Both the position numbers and the translations under genes were made by a program. From DATLYH01 sp035575035 (GTDB lineage: Bacteria; Planctomycetota; Planctomycetia; Gemmatales; Gemmataceae), in the NCBI GenBank assembly GCA_035575035.1, contig DATLYH010000389.1, positions 1 to 10,691 on the forward strand: a stretch of DNA of 10,691 bases. The letters are read 5' to 3'. The notes under the pieces were generated by a model. It was not told where the DNA came from. It saw only the letters and a list, made by a program, of their open reading frames with translations, and did no database searches. Below are positions 1 to 6,860 of this stretch, one piece after another (the first letter of the stretch is position 1; every line of letters starts with the position of its first letter).

Positions 1-20
1 CCGGCTGCCAGCCGGTGCCA
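1..20. repeat. Palindromic repeat, family B, cut by the window edge
   Basis: CCGGCTG at 1-7 and CAGCCGG at 9-15 form a perfect inverted repeat around one central base, and TGCCA follows. The same core with full GGCACC/GGTGCC ends is seen at 9035-9057, so this is probably one copy whose left end lies outside the window. The rest of the stretch up to 92 holds no gene that I can support; it is the 3' flank of the leftward lipoprotein gene. Confidence 0.6.
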
Positions 21-92
21 CGACAGTTGCCTCCCCCAGCCAGCCCTCGATCGCATCAGGCTGCTTGGGAACGGCGTAGTGGCTTCTCGCTT

Positions 93-584
93 TTACGGGG
101 CATTGCTTTGCAAGGCGAAATCGGCCACGCCGCCGGGGACCGGTACTTTTTGCTCCAGGGGCGTTTTGGCCGGGTCACCGTAGTGCGGCGGGATCGGCGA
201 AGGCTTCGGCTTGTGCTTGGCCTTCCACTCCAGGTATTCCTTCTCCAGGGCCTTCTTCTTGGGCGAACCATCCCGGTAGGCCAGGTAGGGGTGGACCGGC
301 TCTTCCCAGACGATAGTGACCCGGTATTCTCCCGGGAGCGCCCCATCTCCTTCGGTGAAGGTGGTGAGGTGGTAAGTTCCATCTGCCCGGGTTTCGCCGC
401 TGGCCGGCCGACCGTTTCCATCCTTGGGATGAAAAACCACACCGGCGCCGGCGATAGGAGCGCCGTCCACCGTCACCTTGCCGCGAACCGGGACCGGCCG
501 ATCCCGGCTGCCGCACCCCCAGCTGACGCCCAGCAAGACGGCCAACAGAATCCAACCCCGTCGGCACGGTGTGAACACTTGCAT
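93..584 (-). CDS. Small lipoprotein with transthyretin/carboxypeptidase-regulatory-like fold
   Basis: This 163-residue protein starts with a basic, hydrophobic signal peptide (CRRGWILLAVLLGVSWG) ending at Cys24, a probable lipidation site, although the lipobox (V-S-W-G-C) is not canonical. Residues about 30-115 read as a beta-sandwich of the carboxypeptidase-regulatory/transthyretin type (VRGKVTVDGAPIAGAGVVF, then ADGTYHL and PGEYRVTI). The tail is lysine- and proline-rich and ends in a short beta-like segment. Such proteins are very common in planctomycetes, directly downstream of DUF1559 genes, and are predicted to be extracytoplasmic; the exact role is unknown. The start at 584 is supported by AGAGGA about 8 bases upstream. 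It lies 100 bases after the DUF1559 stop on the same strand, so the two are probably co-transcribed. No enzymatic motif is visible. Confidence 0.85.
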   Translation of the reverse strand: MQVFTPCRRGWILLAVLLGVSWGCGSRDRPVPVRGKVTVDGAPIAGAGVVFHPKDGNGRPASGETRADGTYHLTTFTEGDGALPGEYRVTIVWEEPVHPYLAYRDGSPKKKALEKEYLEWKAKHKPKPSPIPPHYGDPAKTPLEQKVPVPGGVADFALQSNAP

Positions 585-684
585 GACTTTTTCCTCTCCC
601 CACAGGGACGAGCCTTTGCGCCGGCGACGCGGCGGGTGGTTGCACCGGCCGGCTCACGCGGGCCGCTCGCCCGGGCCCGTCGCT

Positions 685-1728
685 TCACGGCAAACTCGCC
701 ACCTGACCATCATCGCGGTGGCCCAGGAGGTTGTAAATGCGGTGGTCGATCCCCTGGGAAAGGAAATGGACCGAGCCATCCACAAACACGAAGTTGGCGC
801 CGCCAGGATGGCGGGAGCGGAAGCCGAAAGAGATGTTCCAGTTATCGACGTTGATCTGCCAGTTAAGACAGCGGTTCTGATTGGGATCGAGGTAGGTGAG
901 AAAGTGGTTGATGGGCACGATGGTCGTATTGATGGCAATGCCGCTGTCGGTCTGGGCCCAACCGGCGTTCATGCCTGCACTGCCATTGCGACCGAGCGAA
1001 TAGTACACATCGCCATTTTGTCCGGCGAGGATCTCCCCTATCAGGATGGTATTGGACGTGCCGTCTCGAACCATCCCAATGCGGATCTTGGCACCCTGGC
1101 GGGAGAACATGCCCCGTACGCGGTTGGGGTCCGTCGTATCGCCGTAGTTGCCGCTGCCGGAACCAGGGACAGCAGTGGTTGCCTCATATCCCCAAGGAGG
1201 GGTCTGGGCGTTGCCGTTGCAGTAGGTGCGATAGGGGCTCTGGGCGGCACTGCACGGTCCTGGACAGCAGGTCGGGCCGATGCTGGCGCCGTAGCTGCTC
1301 ACCGGGGTCTTGGGAAGAGTTTCATCACTGGGACAGCGGTAAAGCGGAATAATGGCGGGCAACACCCCTGCCAGGTAGGCATTGCGGATTCTCCTCCCTA
1401 CCGGCCCGGGTGCCGAATCGATCTGCTTGAGCAAGTTGTCCTGTTCCACGTAGGGCAGAATGTAGACCAGCCAGCTGCCGTTGTCATTGTTCTGGCCGAG
1501 GCCGTCGCCGCCCCCGAGGCGGCCGCCGCCCGGCGGGAACACATTGTAGTTATCATGATAGGCCATGCAGGCGATGCCCAGTTGCTTGAGGTTGTTCTGA
1601 CACTGGGCGCGGGCCGCTGCTTCGCGGACCTTCTGCACCGCGGGCAGCAAGAGAGCGATGAGCACGGCGATGATGGCGATTACCACCAACAGCTCGATCA
1701 GAGTGAAAGCTTGCCGTTGTCTTGACAT
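685..1728 (-). CDS. DUF1559 family pilin-like (type II pseudopilin-type) protein
   Basis: The 347-residue product begins with a short basic leader followed by AFTLIELLVVIAIIAVLIAL, the type IV pilin/pseudopilin N-methylation motif. Predicted prepilin peptidase cleavage is before Phe8, with Glu12 as the conserved +5 glutamate. A long hydrophobic helix runs to about residue 31, followed by VQKVREAAARAQCQNNLKQLG, a DUF1559 hallmark. The C-terminal region carries the H-x9-DG motif (His307, Asp317-Gly318). Planctomycetes carry many such paralogues; they are thought to be surface or periplasmic pilin-like proteins of unknown function. The frame is open further upstream to 1893, but the ATG at 1728 places the leader directly before the pilin motif and has a G-rich stretch (TGGGGGGG) just upstream. 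A promoter lies at 1789-1816. The lipoprotein gene follows. Confidence 0.93.
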   Translation of the reverse strand: MSRQRQAFTLIELLVVIAIIAVLIALLLPAVQKVREAAARAQCQNNLKQLGIACMAYHDNYNVFPPGGGRLGGGDGLGQNNDNGSWLVYILPYVEQDNLLKQIDSAPGPVGRRIRNAYLAGVLPAIIPLYRCPSDETLPKTPVSSYGASIGPTCCPGPCSAAQSPYRTYCNGNAQTPPWGYEATTAVPGSGSGNYGDTTDPNRVRGMFSRQGAKIRIGMVRDGTSNTILIGEILAGQNGDVYYSLGRNGSAGMNAGWAQTDSGIAINTTIVPINHFLTYLDPNQNRCLNWQINVDNWNISFGFRSRHPGGANFVFVDGSVHFLSQGIDHRIYNLLGHRDDGQVASLP

Positions 1729-1788
1729 GGCACCCCCCCAAAGGTGGGACAACGAAGACCTCGACGACGTCACTGCCATCGGCCATCT

Positions 1789-1816
1789 ACTATAACCTGC
1801 TGCCAGACACTTGCAA
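1789..1816 (-). promoter_or_regulatory. Sigma-70-like promoter for the DUF1559 gene
   Basis: Read on the minus strand, TTGCAA (1816-1811) and TATAGT (1794-1789) are separated by 16 bases. The -10 box has one mismatch to TATAAT. It sits about 60 bases upstream of the DUF1559 start at 1728, and no other gene intervenes. This is consensus matching by eye, with no expression evidence. Confidence 0.5.
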
Positions 1817-1907
1817 GGATAGACTCCTTCCGCAGCCAACCTCCCGGCCGCTCGGCAACACCCAAACCCCTTGGGAAAGCAGCAGGTCTTCAACCGATTG
1901 CAGGTGT

Positions 1908-1935
1908 TTGCACTCTACCCCTTCTTTGAAATAAT
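1908..1935 (+). promoter_or_regulatory. Possible sigma-70-like promoter for the ABC-F gene
   Basis: TTGCAC (1908-1913) and AATAAT (1930-1935) are spaced by 16 bases, about 90 bases before the ABC-F start at 2024. If used, transcription would begin near 1942 and give a leader of about 80 bases that contains the hairpin at 1958-1993. The divergent spacer between 1729 and 2023 would then hold two back-to-back promoters and no gene. Confidence 0.4.
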
Positions 1936-1957
1936 AGCGGGAGTGGATTAGTCAGGG

Positions 1958-1993
1958 GCCTCCGGCAAGGGCAGGGGCGCGCTCGCCGGAGGC
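1958..1993 (+). promoter_or_regulatory. Inverted repeat in the ABC-F leader
   Basis: GCCTCCGGC (1958-1966) pairs perfectly with GCCGGAGGC (1985-1993) across an 18-base loop. It lies between the possible promoter and the ABC-F start codon, so it would form in the 5' leader. No run of T follows, so it does not look like a simple intrinsic terminator. Its right arm overlaps a repeat also seen at 7990-8014, so it may be a mobile-repeat remnant and not a regulator. Confidence 0.35.
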
Positions 1994-2000
1994 TCGCGGC
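1976..2000 (+). repeat. Dispersed 25-bp repeat, family C (copy 1)
   Basis: This 25-base stretch (beginning GGCGCGCTC and ending GGCTCGCGGC) matches 7990-8014 with only two mismatches. Both copies are in the same orientation on the plus strand. Here it lies in the noncoding leader of the ABC-F gene; the other copy is inside the 3' tail of the DHS-like gene. A match this long is unlikely by chance, even in GC-rich DNA. Confidence 0.55.
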
Positions 2001-2023
2001 CCAAGGGATTAGCGGCGTCGGTC

Positions 2024-4105
2024 ATGTTGTTGCTGAGTTGCTCCAGTCTTTCCCGCGGCTTCGACCAGGGGCCGCTCTTCAAAGACGTGGCTTTCGAGCT
2101 GCACGCCGGTGACCGGGTCGGCCTGGTCGGGCCCAATGGCGTTGGCAAGACCACCCTCCTGCGGCTGCTGGCCGGCATCGACTCGCCCGACGACGGCGAG
2201 GTTCGCCGGCACGCCGGCGCCCGCGTCGCCTTGCTTCAGCAGCAACCCGAGTTCACGCCCGGGCGGACGCTCTTCGAGGAGGCCAAAAGTGCCCTCGACG
2301 AGTTTCTCGCCGCCCAGGACGACATGGTCCGCACTGCCGAAGCGCTGGCCCGCGCCACCGACGAGGCCGAGCGCAAGGCCCTGGCCGCCCGCTATGACCG
2401 CCTCCACGAATTGCTCAGCCATCATGATGCCTTCACCCTTGATCACCGCGTCGAGGAGGTGCTCGACGGCCTCGGCTTCCGTAAGGAGGATTACCAGCGG
2501 CCGGTCGAGACGCTCAGCGGCGGGCAACAAAGCCGGCTGATGCTGGCCCGGCTGCTGCTGGCAGCGCCCGATGTCATGCTCCTCGACGAGCCGAGCAACC
2601 ACCTCGACATCGCCGCCACGCGCTGGCTGGAGGATTACCTAAGCCGGCAGCCCGAAGCAATGGTGATCGTCAGCCACGACCGCTACTTCCTCGACAAGGT
2701 GGTCAACAAAGTCTTCGAGCTGCACGCCCGCCGGCTGCGGACCTACCCCGGCAACTTCCAGGCCTACTGGCGGCTACGGCGGGAGCGCTACGAGCAGGAG
2801 TTGAAGGCCTGGGAGGCGCAGCAGGAGTACATCGCGAAACAGGAGGAGTACATCCGCCGGGTCCACTACGGCCAGCTTCACAAGCAGGCCCAGTCGCGGC
2901 AGAAAGCGCTGGACCGACTGGAGCGGCTGGAACGGCCGACGCTCGTCGAGGGACCGCACATGCACTTTGGCGAGGTCAAGCGCTCCGGCGATGTGGTGCT
3001 CCGAGTGGACGACCTGGCCAAATCTTATGATCGGCCGCTTTTTGCCGGGTTAAGTTTCACGTTGCAGCGTGGCCAACGCCTGGGGATCATGGGACCCAAC
3101 GGCAGCGGTAAGACCACACTTTTGCGTATCCTCATGGGGGAGGAGGCACCGGACCGGGGTACGGTGCAGCGCGGCCACCTGGTGGAGTTCGGCTACTACG
3201 ACCAGCAGCTCAAGTCGTTGCCAGCCAATGAGCCGGTCCTCCGCGCTGTCTGGCCCGACCCGGCCCCCCTCACCTCAACCCCTCTCCCCCGAGGACAGGG
3301 GAGAGAGGAGAGTTGCTTACCAACCCCTCTCCCCCGAGGACAGGGGAGAGAGGAGAGTTGCTTGCCAACCCCTCTCCCCCGAGGACAGGGGAGAGGGGAG
3401 AAGCACTTGCTCCCCTCTCCCCCCGCGGGGGGAGAGGGGGAGAGGGGTGAGGGGGTTACCGAGCAGAAGATACGCAACCTGCTGGCCCGGTTCGGCATCA
3501 CCGGCGACCAGGTCCATCAGCGCGTCGGCGACCTGTCGGGCGGCGAGCGCAGCCGGGCGGCCCTGGCCCGGTTGGTGGCCCTGGGGGCCAATGTGCTGGT
3601 GCTTGACGAGCCGACCAACCACCTTGACCTGTGGGCCTGCGACTCGCTGGAACGAGCGCTGCAAGAGTTCGAGGGGACGGTGATCGTCGTCAGCCACGAC
3701 CGCTACTTCCTTAACCGCGTGGTCGATCTGTTGATCGTGCTGGAAGGGGACGGCCGGGCCCAGGTGGTTCACGGCAACTACGACACCTATGAGCGGCTGC
3801 GAGCCCAGCAGGAAGATGAGGCGCCGGCAAGGAAGGAGACGCCGGCACGGGCCTCCGCCGCAGCGAGTGCTGCCGTGTCCCGGCCGAAGCGGAAGCGGCG
3901 CTTCCCCTATCGCAAGGTGGAGGAGTTGGAAGCCGACATCGCGGCGGACGAGGGCCGGCTGCGGGAGCTGGAGAAGCTCCTGGCGTCGGCTGAGCTGTAT
4001 CGCGACGGCGAGCGCGTCAAGGAGACGATGAGGGCCTTCGAGGAGACCAAGGCCCGACTGCAGCAACTCTACGAACACTGGGAGGAGGCAGTCGAGTTGA
4101 ACTGA
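2024..4105 (+). CDS. ABC-F family ATPase (Uup-like) with in-frame repeat insertion in NBD2
   Basis: This 693-residue soluble protein has two ATP-binding cassettes and no membrane segment. NBD1 shows Walker A GPNGVGKTT (36-44), signature LSGGQQSR (164-171), Walker B VMLLDEPSNHLD (184-195) and SHDR (217-220). A charged linker at about 235-320 matches the ABC-F P-site tRNA-interaction linker. NBD2 shows GPNGSGKTT (357-365), YYDQQ (391-395), LSGGERSR (504-511), VLVLDEPTNHLD (524-535) and SHDR (557-560). A basic patch and a C-terminal coiled coil (about 627-690) resemble the Uup-type C-terminal domain. Family members act on ribosomes; Uup is also linked to DNA repair. The oddity is residues about 414-477, made of three TPLPRGQGREESCLP-like 15-mers plus a fourth degenerate unit encoded by a palindromic repeat, between the Q-loop and the signature. 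All catalytic motifs are intact, so the protein may still work. No strong ribosome-binding site is seen before the ATG. Confidence 0.93.
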   Translation: MLLLSCSSLSRGFDQGPLFKDVAFELHAGDRVGLVGPNGVGKTTLLRLLAGIDSPDDGEVRRHAGARVALLQQQPEFTPGRTLFEEAKSALDEFLAAQDDMVRTAEALARATDEAERKALAARYDRLHELLSHHDAFTLDHRVEEVLDGLGFRKEDYQRPVETLSGGQQSRLMLARLLLAAPDVMLLDEPSNHLDIAATRWLEDYLSRQPEAMVIVSHDRYFLDKVVNKVFELHARRLRTYPGNFQAYWRLRRERYEQELKAWEAQQEYIAKQEEYIRRVHYGQLHKQAQSRQKALDRLERLERPTLVEGPHMHFGEVKRSGDVVLRVDDLAKSYDRPLFAGLSFTLQRGQRLGIMGPNGSGKTTLLRILMGEEAPDRGTVQRGHLVEFGYYDQQLKSLPANEPVLRAVWPDPAPLTSTPLPRGQGREESCLPTPLPRGQGREESCLPTPLPRGQGRGEKHLLPSPPAGGEGERGEGVTEQKIRNLLARFGITGDQVHQRVGDLSGGERSRAALARLVALGANVLVLDEPTNHLDLWACDSLERALQEFEGTVIVVSHDRYFLNRVVDLLIVLEGDGRAQVVHGNYDTYERLRAQQEDEAPARKETPARASAAASAAVSRPKRKRRFPYRKVEELEADIAADEGRLRELEKLLASAELYRDGERVKETMRAFEETKARLQQLYEHWEEAVELN
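3264..3455 (+). repeat. Palindromic repeat element, family A, with 45-bp tandem units, inside the ABC-F gene
   Basis: The element begins with CCCCCTCACC (3265-3274) and ends with its exact inverted complement GGTGAGGGGG (3446-3455). Inside are tandem units with a period of exactly 45 bp, starting at 3281, 3326 and 3371, followed by a diverged fourth unit. Each unit holds CCTCTCCCC, an 8-base loop, and GGGGAGAGR, then a spacer of about 19 bases (GGAGAGTTGCTTRCCAAC). About 192 bases appear added to the gene, which is 64 codons, so the frame is kept. The same element type occurs at 10518 onward, and a short relative is at 7926-7974. Confidence 0.85.
3412..3439. repeat. Perfect 28-bp palindrome ending the ABC-F repeat array
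   Basis: CCCCTCTCCCCCCG (3412-3425) is followed immediately by its exact reverse complement (3426-3439), a perfect palindrome with no loop. It replaces the imperfect hairpin of the preceding units and lies within the ABC-F coding frame, encoding PSPPAGGEG. Such a structure could extrude as a cruciform or form a very stable mRNA hairpin within the gene. Confidence 0.8.
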
Positions 4106-4124
4106 CGGCGGCCCGACTTTTCCA

Positions 4125-4152
4125 TTGCACGGTCGAGGGTGGCTGCTACCAT
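4125..4152 (+). promoter_or_regulatory. Possible sigma-70-like promoter for the DUF1501 gene
   Basis: TTGCAC (4125-4130) and TACCAT (4147-4152) are separated by 16 bases in the 109-base gap between the ABC-F stop and the DUF1501 start. The arrangement copies the two promoters at 1789-1816 and 1908-1935. If real, DUF1501 is transcribed independently of the ABC-F gene. The -10 match is moderate. Confidence 0.4.
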
Positions 4153-4214
4153 AAGGGGCGCGGCGGCTGCCCGCCCTTGCAGCGTTCCGGCTACCAACCA
4201 TCGGGGGAACTGCG

Positions 4215-5594
4215 ATGCTCACGCTGAATGCCACGAAGGGTGTTGAGTTCTGCGACGGCCTGACCCGCCGCGACTTCCTCCGCGTCGGTGCTCTTTCGGC
4301 CGGGGCAGTTGGTCTGTCGCTGGCCGACCTCGCCCGCCTCGACGCGGCGGACCGCTCCGGCGAGATCAACTGCATCCTCCTCTTCCTGGTTGGCGGACCC
4401 AGCCACCTCGACACCTGGGACCCCAAGCCGGATGCCCCCGCCAATGTCCGCGGCCCCTTCCGCCCCATCAAGACCAACGTGCCGGGTGTCGAGATCTGTG
4501 AGCACTTTCCCTTCATGGCCCGGATGGCCGACCGCTACGCCATCGTCCGCTCGGTCCACCACACGGCGGCGCCGATCCACGAGACCGGTCATCAGCTGAT
4601 GCAGACCGGCCGACTGTTCCGCGGCGGCCAGGAGCACCCGCATTACGGCGCAGCCCTGTCGTACCTGCGCGGGGCCCGGCCGGGCGGACTGCCGCCGTTC
4701 GTTGTCTTGCCGGGGCCGATCGGCAGCACCGGCGTCAGCGTCAGCCACGGCCAGTCCGCCGGCTATCTCGGCCCCCGCCACGAGCCCTTCTTCCTGGCGG
4801 GCGATCCGTCCGCGGCCGGCCTGCCGCCTTGGAACCTTCCCGTGCCCGGCGGCCTCGACCCGGCCCGGCCCCGCACCCGCAACGAGCTGCTCACTGCTAT
4901 CGATGACGCCCATCGCGCCTTCGACCTCCTCGCCGACCGCCGGGTGCGCGACCGCGCCTGCGAGCAAGCCTTCGGCCAGGTCTTCGCGGAGAGGGCCAAG
5001 AAAGCGTTTGACCTCACCGCCGAGCCCGATGATCTGCGCTCGCGCTACGGGCGGACCACGTTCGGCCAATCGTGCCTGCTGGCCCGGCGGCTGGTCGAGC
5101 ACGGCGTCCGGTTGGTGACGGTCAACATGTTCGACACGGTCTTCAACGAGATCACCTGGGATTGCCACGCCGACGGCGGTTGCCTGGCGGCCAGCCTGGA
5201 TGACTACCGCGACGTGCTCTGCCCGATGTTCGACCAGGCATACACGGCGCTGCTGCTGGACCTGGAGCAGCGCGGGCTGCTGGCCAACACGCTGGTGGTG
5301 GCGCTGGGCGAGTTCGGCCGAACGCCGCAACTGAACCCGCGCGGCGGCCGCGACCACTGGCCGGGTTGCTGGTCGATCCTGTTCGCCGGTGCCGGCGTGC
5401 GCGGCGGCCAGGTGGTCGGCGCCTCCGATAAGATCGGCGCCGAGCCGCACGATCGGCCGGTCACTCCCGCCGAGGTGGCAGCGACGGTCTACCACGGGTT
5501 GGGCATCGACCCGCGCACCCCGTTGCCCGGTCCCGAGGGCCGGACGCTGCCGCTGGCCGAGGCCGAGCCGGTGCATGAGCTGTTCCGCGGCTGA
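4215..5594 (+). CDS. DUF1501 family protein with Tat signal peptide
   Basis: The 459-residue product carries a twin-arginine signal (TRRDFLRVGALSAGAVGLSL, residues 17-36), so it is predicted to be folded in the cytoplasm and exported, probably with a bound cofactor or metal. After it comes the DUF1501 hallmark CILLFLVGGPSHLDTWDPKP (residues 53-72), the VRSVHHTAAPIHETGH segment (111-126), and the late GEFGRTPQLNPRGGRDHW block. DUF1501 belongs to the alkaline-phosphatase/sulfatase-like superfamily, and the His and Asp residues could bind metal, but no activity is established. In planctomycetes DUF1501 genes often pair with DUF1549/DUF1553 cytochrome-like genes; no such partner is present here, so this is a solo copy. 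The length is normal. GGGGGA about 8 bases before the ATG supports the start. Its stop codon abuts that of the convergent MFS gene. Confidence 0.93.
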   Translation: MLTLNATKGVEFCDGLTRRDFLRVGALSAGAVGLSLADLARLDAADRSGEINCILLFLVGGPSHLDTWDPKPDAPANVRGPFRPIKTNVPGVEICEHFPFMARMADRYAIVRSVHHTAAPIHETGHQLMQTGRLFRGGQEHPHYGAALSYLRGARPGGLPPFVVLPGPIGSTGVSVSHGQSAGYLGPRHEPFFLAGDPSAAGLPPWNLPVPGGLDPARPRTRNELLTAIDDAHRAFDLLADRRVRDRACEQAFGQVFAERAKKAFDLTAEPDDLRSRYGRTTFGQSCLLARRLVEHGVRLVTVNMFDTVFNEITWDCHADGGCLAASLDDYRDVLCPMFDQAYTALLLDLEQRGLLANTLVVALGEFGRTPQLNPRGGRDHWPGCWSILFAGAGVRGGQVVGASDKIGAEPHDRPVTPAEVAATVYHGLGIDPRTPLPGPEGRTLPLAEAEPVHELFRG

Positions 5595-6860
5595 TCAGCG
5601 GACACGGGCCAAGAGGACCGCCCCGAGCAGCATCATGACCGCAGCATAGGCGAAGGCGGCCACGGGTGAGACAAACTGCATCAACAGCCCCACCATCAGA
5701 CTGGAGAGGAAGTCCCCCAGGCCGTTGACCGTGCCCAGGACGCCATATGCCGTGCCGCGCAGGCCCACGTCCGGCACCAGGTCGGCAGTGACCACACTCT
5801 CCAGGGCTTCCTCGATGGCCACATAACATCCCGCCAGGGCAAGCAGCACGAACAGCAGAAGCTGGTTCGCCGTCCCGCTGCCGACCACGACGGCGAAGGC
5901 AATCATCACCGCAGCGCCCAACAGGTAGCCGAACACCAGCGGGCGACGCGGCCCGATCCGGTCGCCCCACGCGCCGGCCGGAAAGGCTGCCGCCGCCTGG
6001 CAGCCGTTGAGCCAGGCGTAAAGCAGCGCCCCCTGGATGCTCGCCGCGGCGAGCCCCGCGCCGGGCGAGAGAAGACCTATCGCCGTCACGATCAGCAGCT
6101 TGTTCGAGAAATCGCCCAGACCGAAGACACCAACGCCGACAAGGAAGCGGCGAAACGGCACCGGCAGCGACCGCAGCGACACCCAGAACTTCATCTCCGG
6201 ATTGGGCGGACGAAGCCGCTCCCGGATCAACAGGGCGAACGTCAGCGCCGCCCCGATCCCCGGCAGCAGGGTGAGCAGGAAAATCACCTGGTAGGGGCCG
6301 GCCTGGCTGCCGAACAAATCGGCCGGCAGCCACGAGAGTAAGCCGAAGGCGAGCAGCGGCCCGAGGACTGCCCCCAGGGTGTCGCCGGCGCGGTGCAGGC
6401 CGAACGCCTTGCCGCGGTCGGCCGGTGCGACCGCCTCGGCCAGGATGGCGTTGCGCAGCGGGCCCCGGACCCCCTTGCCGAGCCAGCCGAGGGTCTTGGC
6501 CAGGAAGATCAGCGGCCAACCGAAGCTCGTCGCCAAGGCGAACAACGCCTGGGTGGCGCCGGTCAGGGCGTAGCCGAAGACGACGAACGGCTTGCGCCGG
6601 CCGAGGCGGTCGCCCCACCAGCCGGCGGCCAGCTTGGCGAAGTTGGACACGGCGTCGGCGGTTCCCTCGATTAGCCCCGTCAACAGTGCCGCCGGCAACC
6701 CCAGAACGAACAGGAAGCCGGGCAGCACCGCCGTGGCCATCTCGTAGCAGACATCGGCCAGGAAGCTGGTCAGCCCGGCGCCGATCACGGTGCGGTTGAA
6801 CCAGCCGCCCGTCGCCGGCTCGGGGGGAGCTTCCTTGGTCGTGACCGGCTCGTCGCTCAT
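5595..6860 (-). CDS. Major facilitator superfamily (MFS) transporter
   Basis: This 421-residue membrane protein has a short acidic, proline-rich cytoplasmic N-terminus followed by about 12 hydrophobic segments. The loop after the second segment carries the MFS motif A (GWWGDRLGRRKP, residues 80-91), and a related motif (GAWGDRIGPRRP) recurs in the second half, as expected from the duplicated 6+6 fold. GLHRAGDTLGAVLGPLLA (154-171) resembles motif C, which is more usual in exporters. The substrate cannot be read from the sequence. The start ATG at 6860 overlaps the kinase stop (ATGA), implying translational coupling, so it probably handles a substrate or product related to the kinase and the DHS-like protein. 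It is the last gene of the leftward operon and ends directly against the DUF1501 stop with no space for a separate terminator. Confidence 0.9.
   Translation of the reverse strand: MSDEPVTTKEAPPEPATGGWFNRTVIGAGLTSFLADVCYEMATAVLPGFLFVLGLPAALLTGLIEGTADAVSNFAKLAAGWWGDRLGRRKPFVVFGYALTGATQALFALATSFGWPLIFLAKTLGWLGKGVRGPLRNAILAEAVAPADRGKAFGLHRAGDTLGAVLGPLLAFGLLSWLPADLFGSQAGPYQVIFLLTLLPGIGAALTFALLIRERLRPPNPEMKFWVSLRSLPVPFRRFLVGVGVFGLGDFSNKLLIVTAIGLLSPGAGLAAASIQGALLYAWLNGCQAAAAFPAGAWGDRIGPRRPLVFGYLLGAAVMIAFAVVVGSGTANQLLLFVLLALAGCYVAIEEALESVVTADLVPDVGLRGTAYGVLGTVNGLGDFLSSLMVGLLMQFVSPVAAFAYAAVMMLLGAVLLARVR

Noticed and set aside
478..1725. Long plus-strand reading frame opposite the DUF1559 gene
   Set aside because: It lacks any recognisable motif and lies antisense to a gene with clear pilin and H-x9-DG motifs. 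Long antisense frames are expected in GC-rich DNA.
1729..1893. Longer N-terminus for the DUF1559 protein (start at 1893)
   Set aside because: The extra 55 residues would precede the pilin leader and would cross the promoter at 1789-1816; the ATG at 1728 fits the family.
3317..4516. Minus-strand reading frame spanning the end of ABC-F and start of DUF1501
   Set aside because: It is kept open partly by the stop-free repeat units and overlaps two solid genes in antisense; no family resemblance.
4191..5576. Long minus-strand reading frame opposite the DUF1501 gene
   Set aside because: It is a shadow of a well-supported Tat-exported DUF1501 gene; the predicted protein is Arg/Ala/Gly-rich with no domain.
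5461..6618. Second minus-strand frame across the MFS gene
   Set aside because: The MFS frame at 5595-6860 has clear transporter motifs and an ATGA junction; the alternative is a GC-driven shadow.
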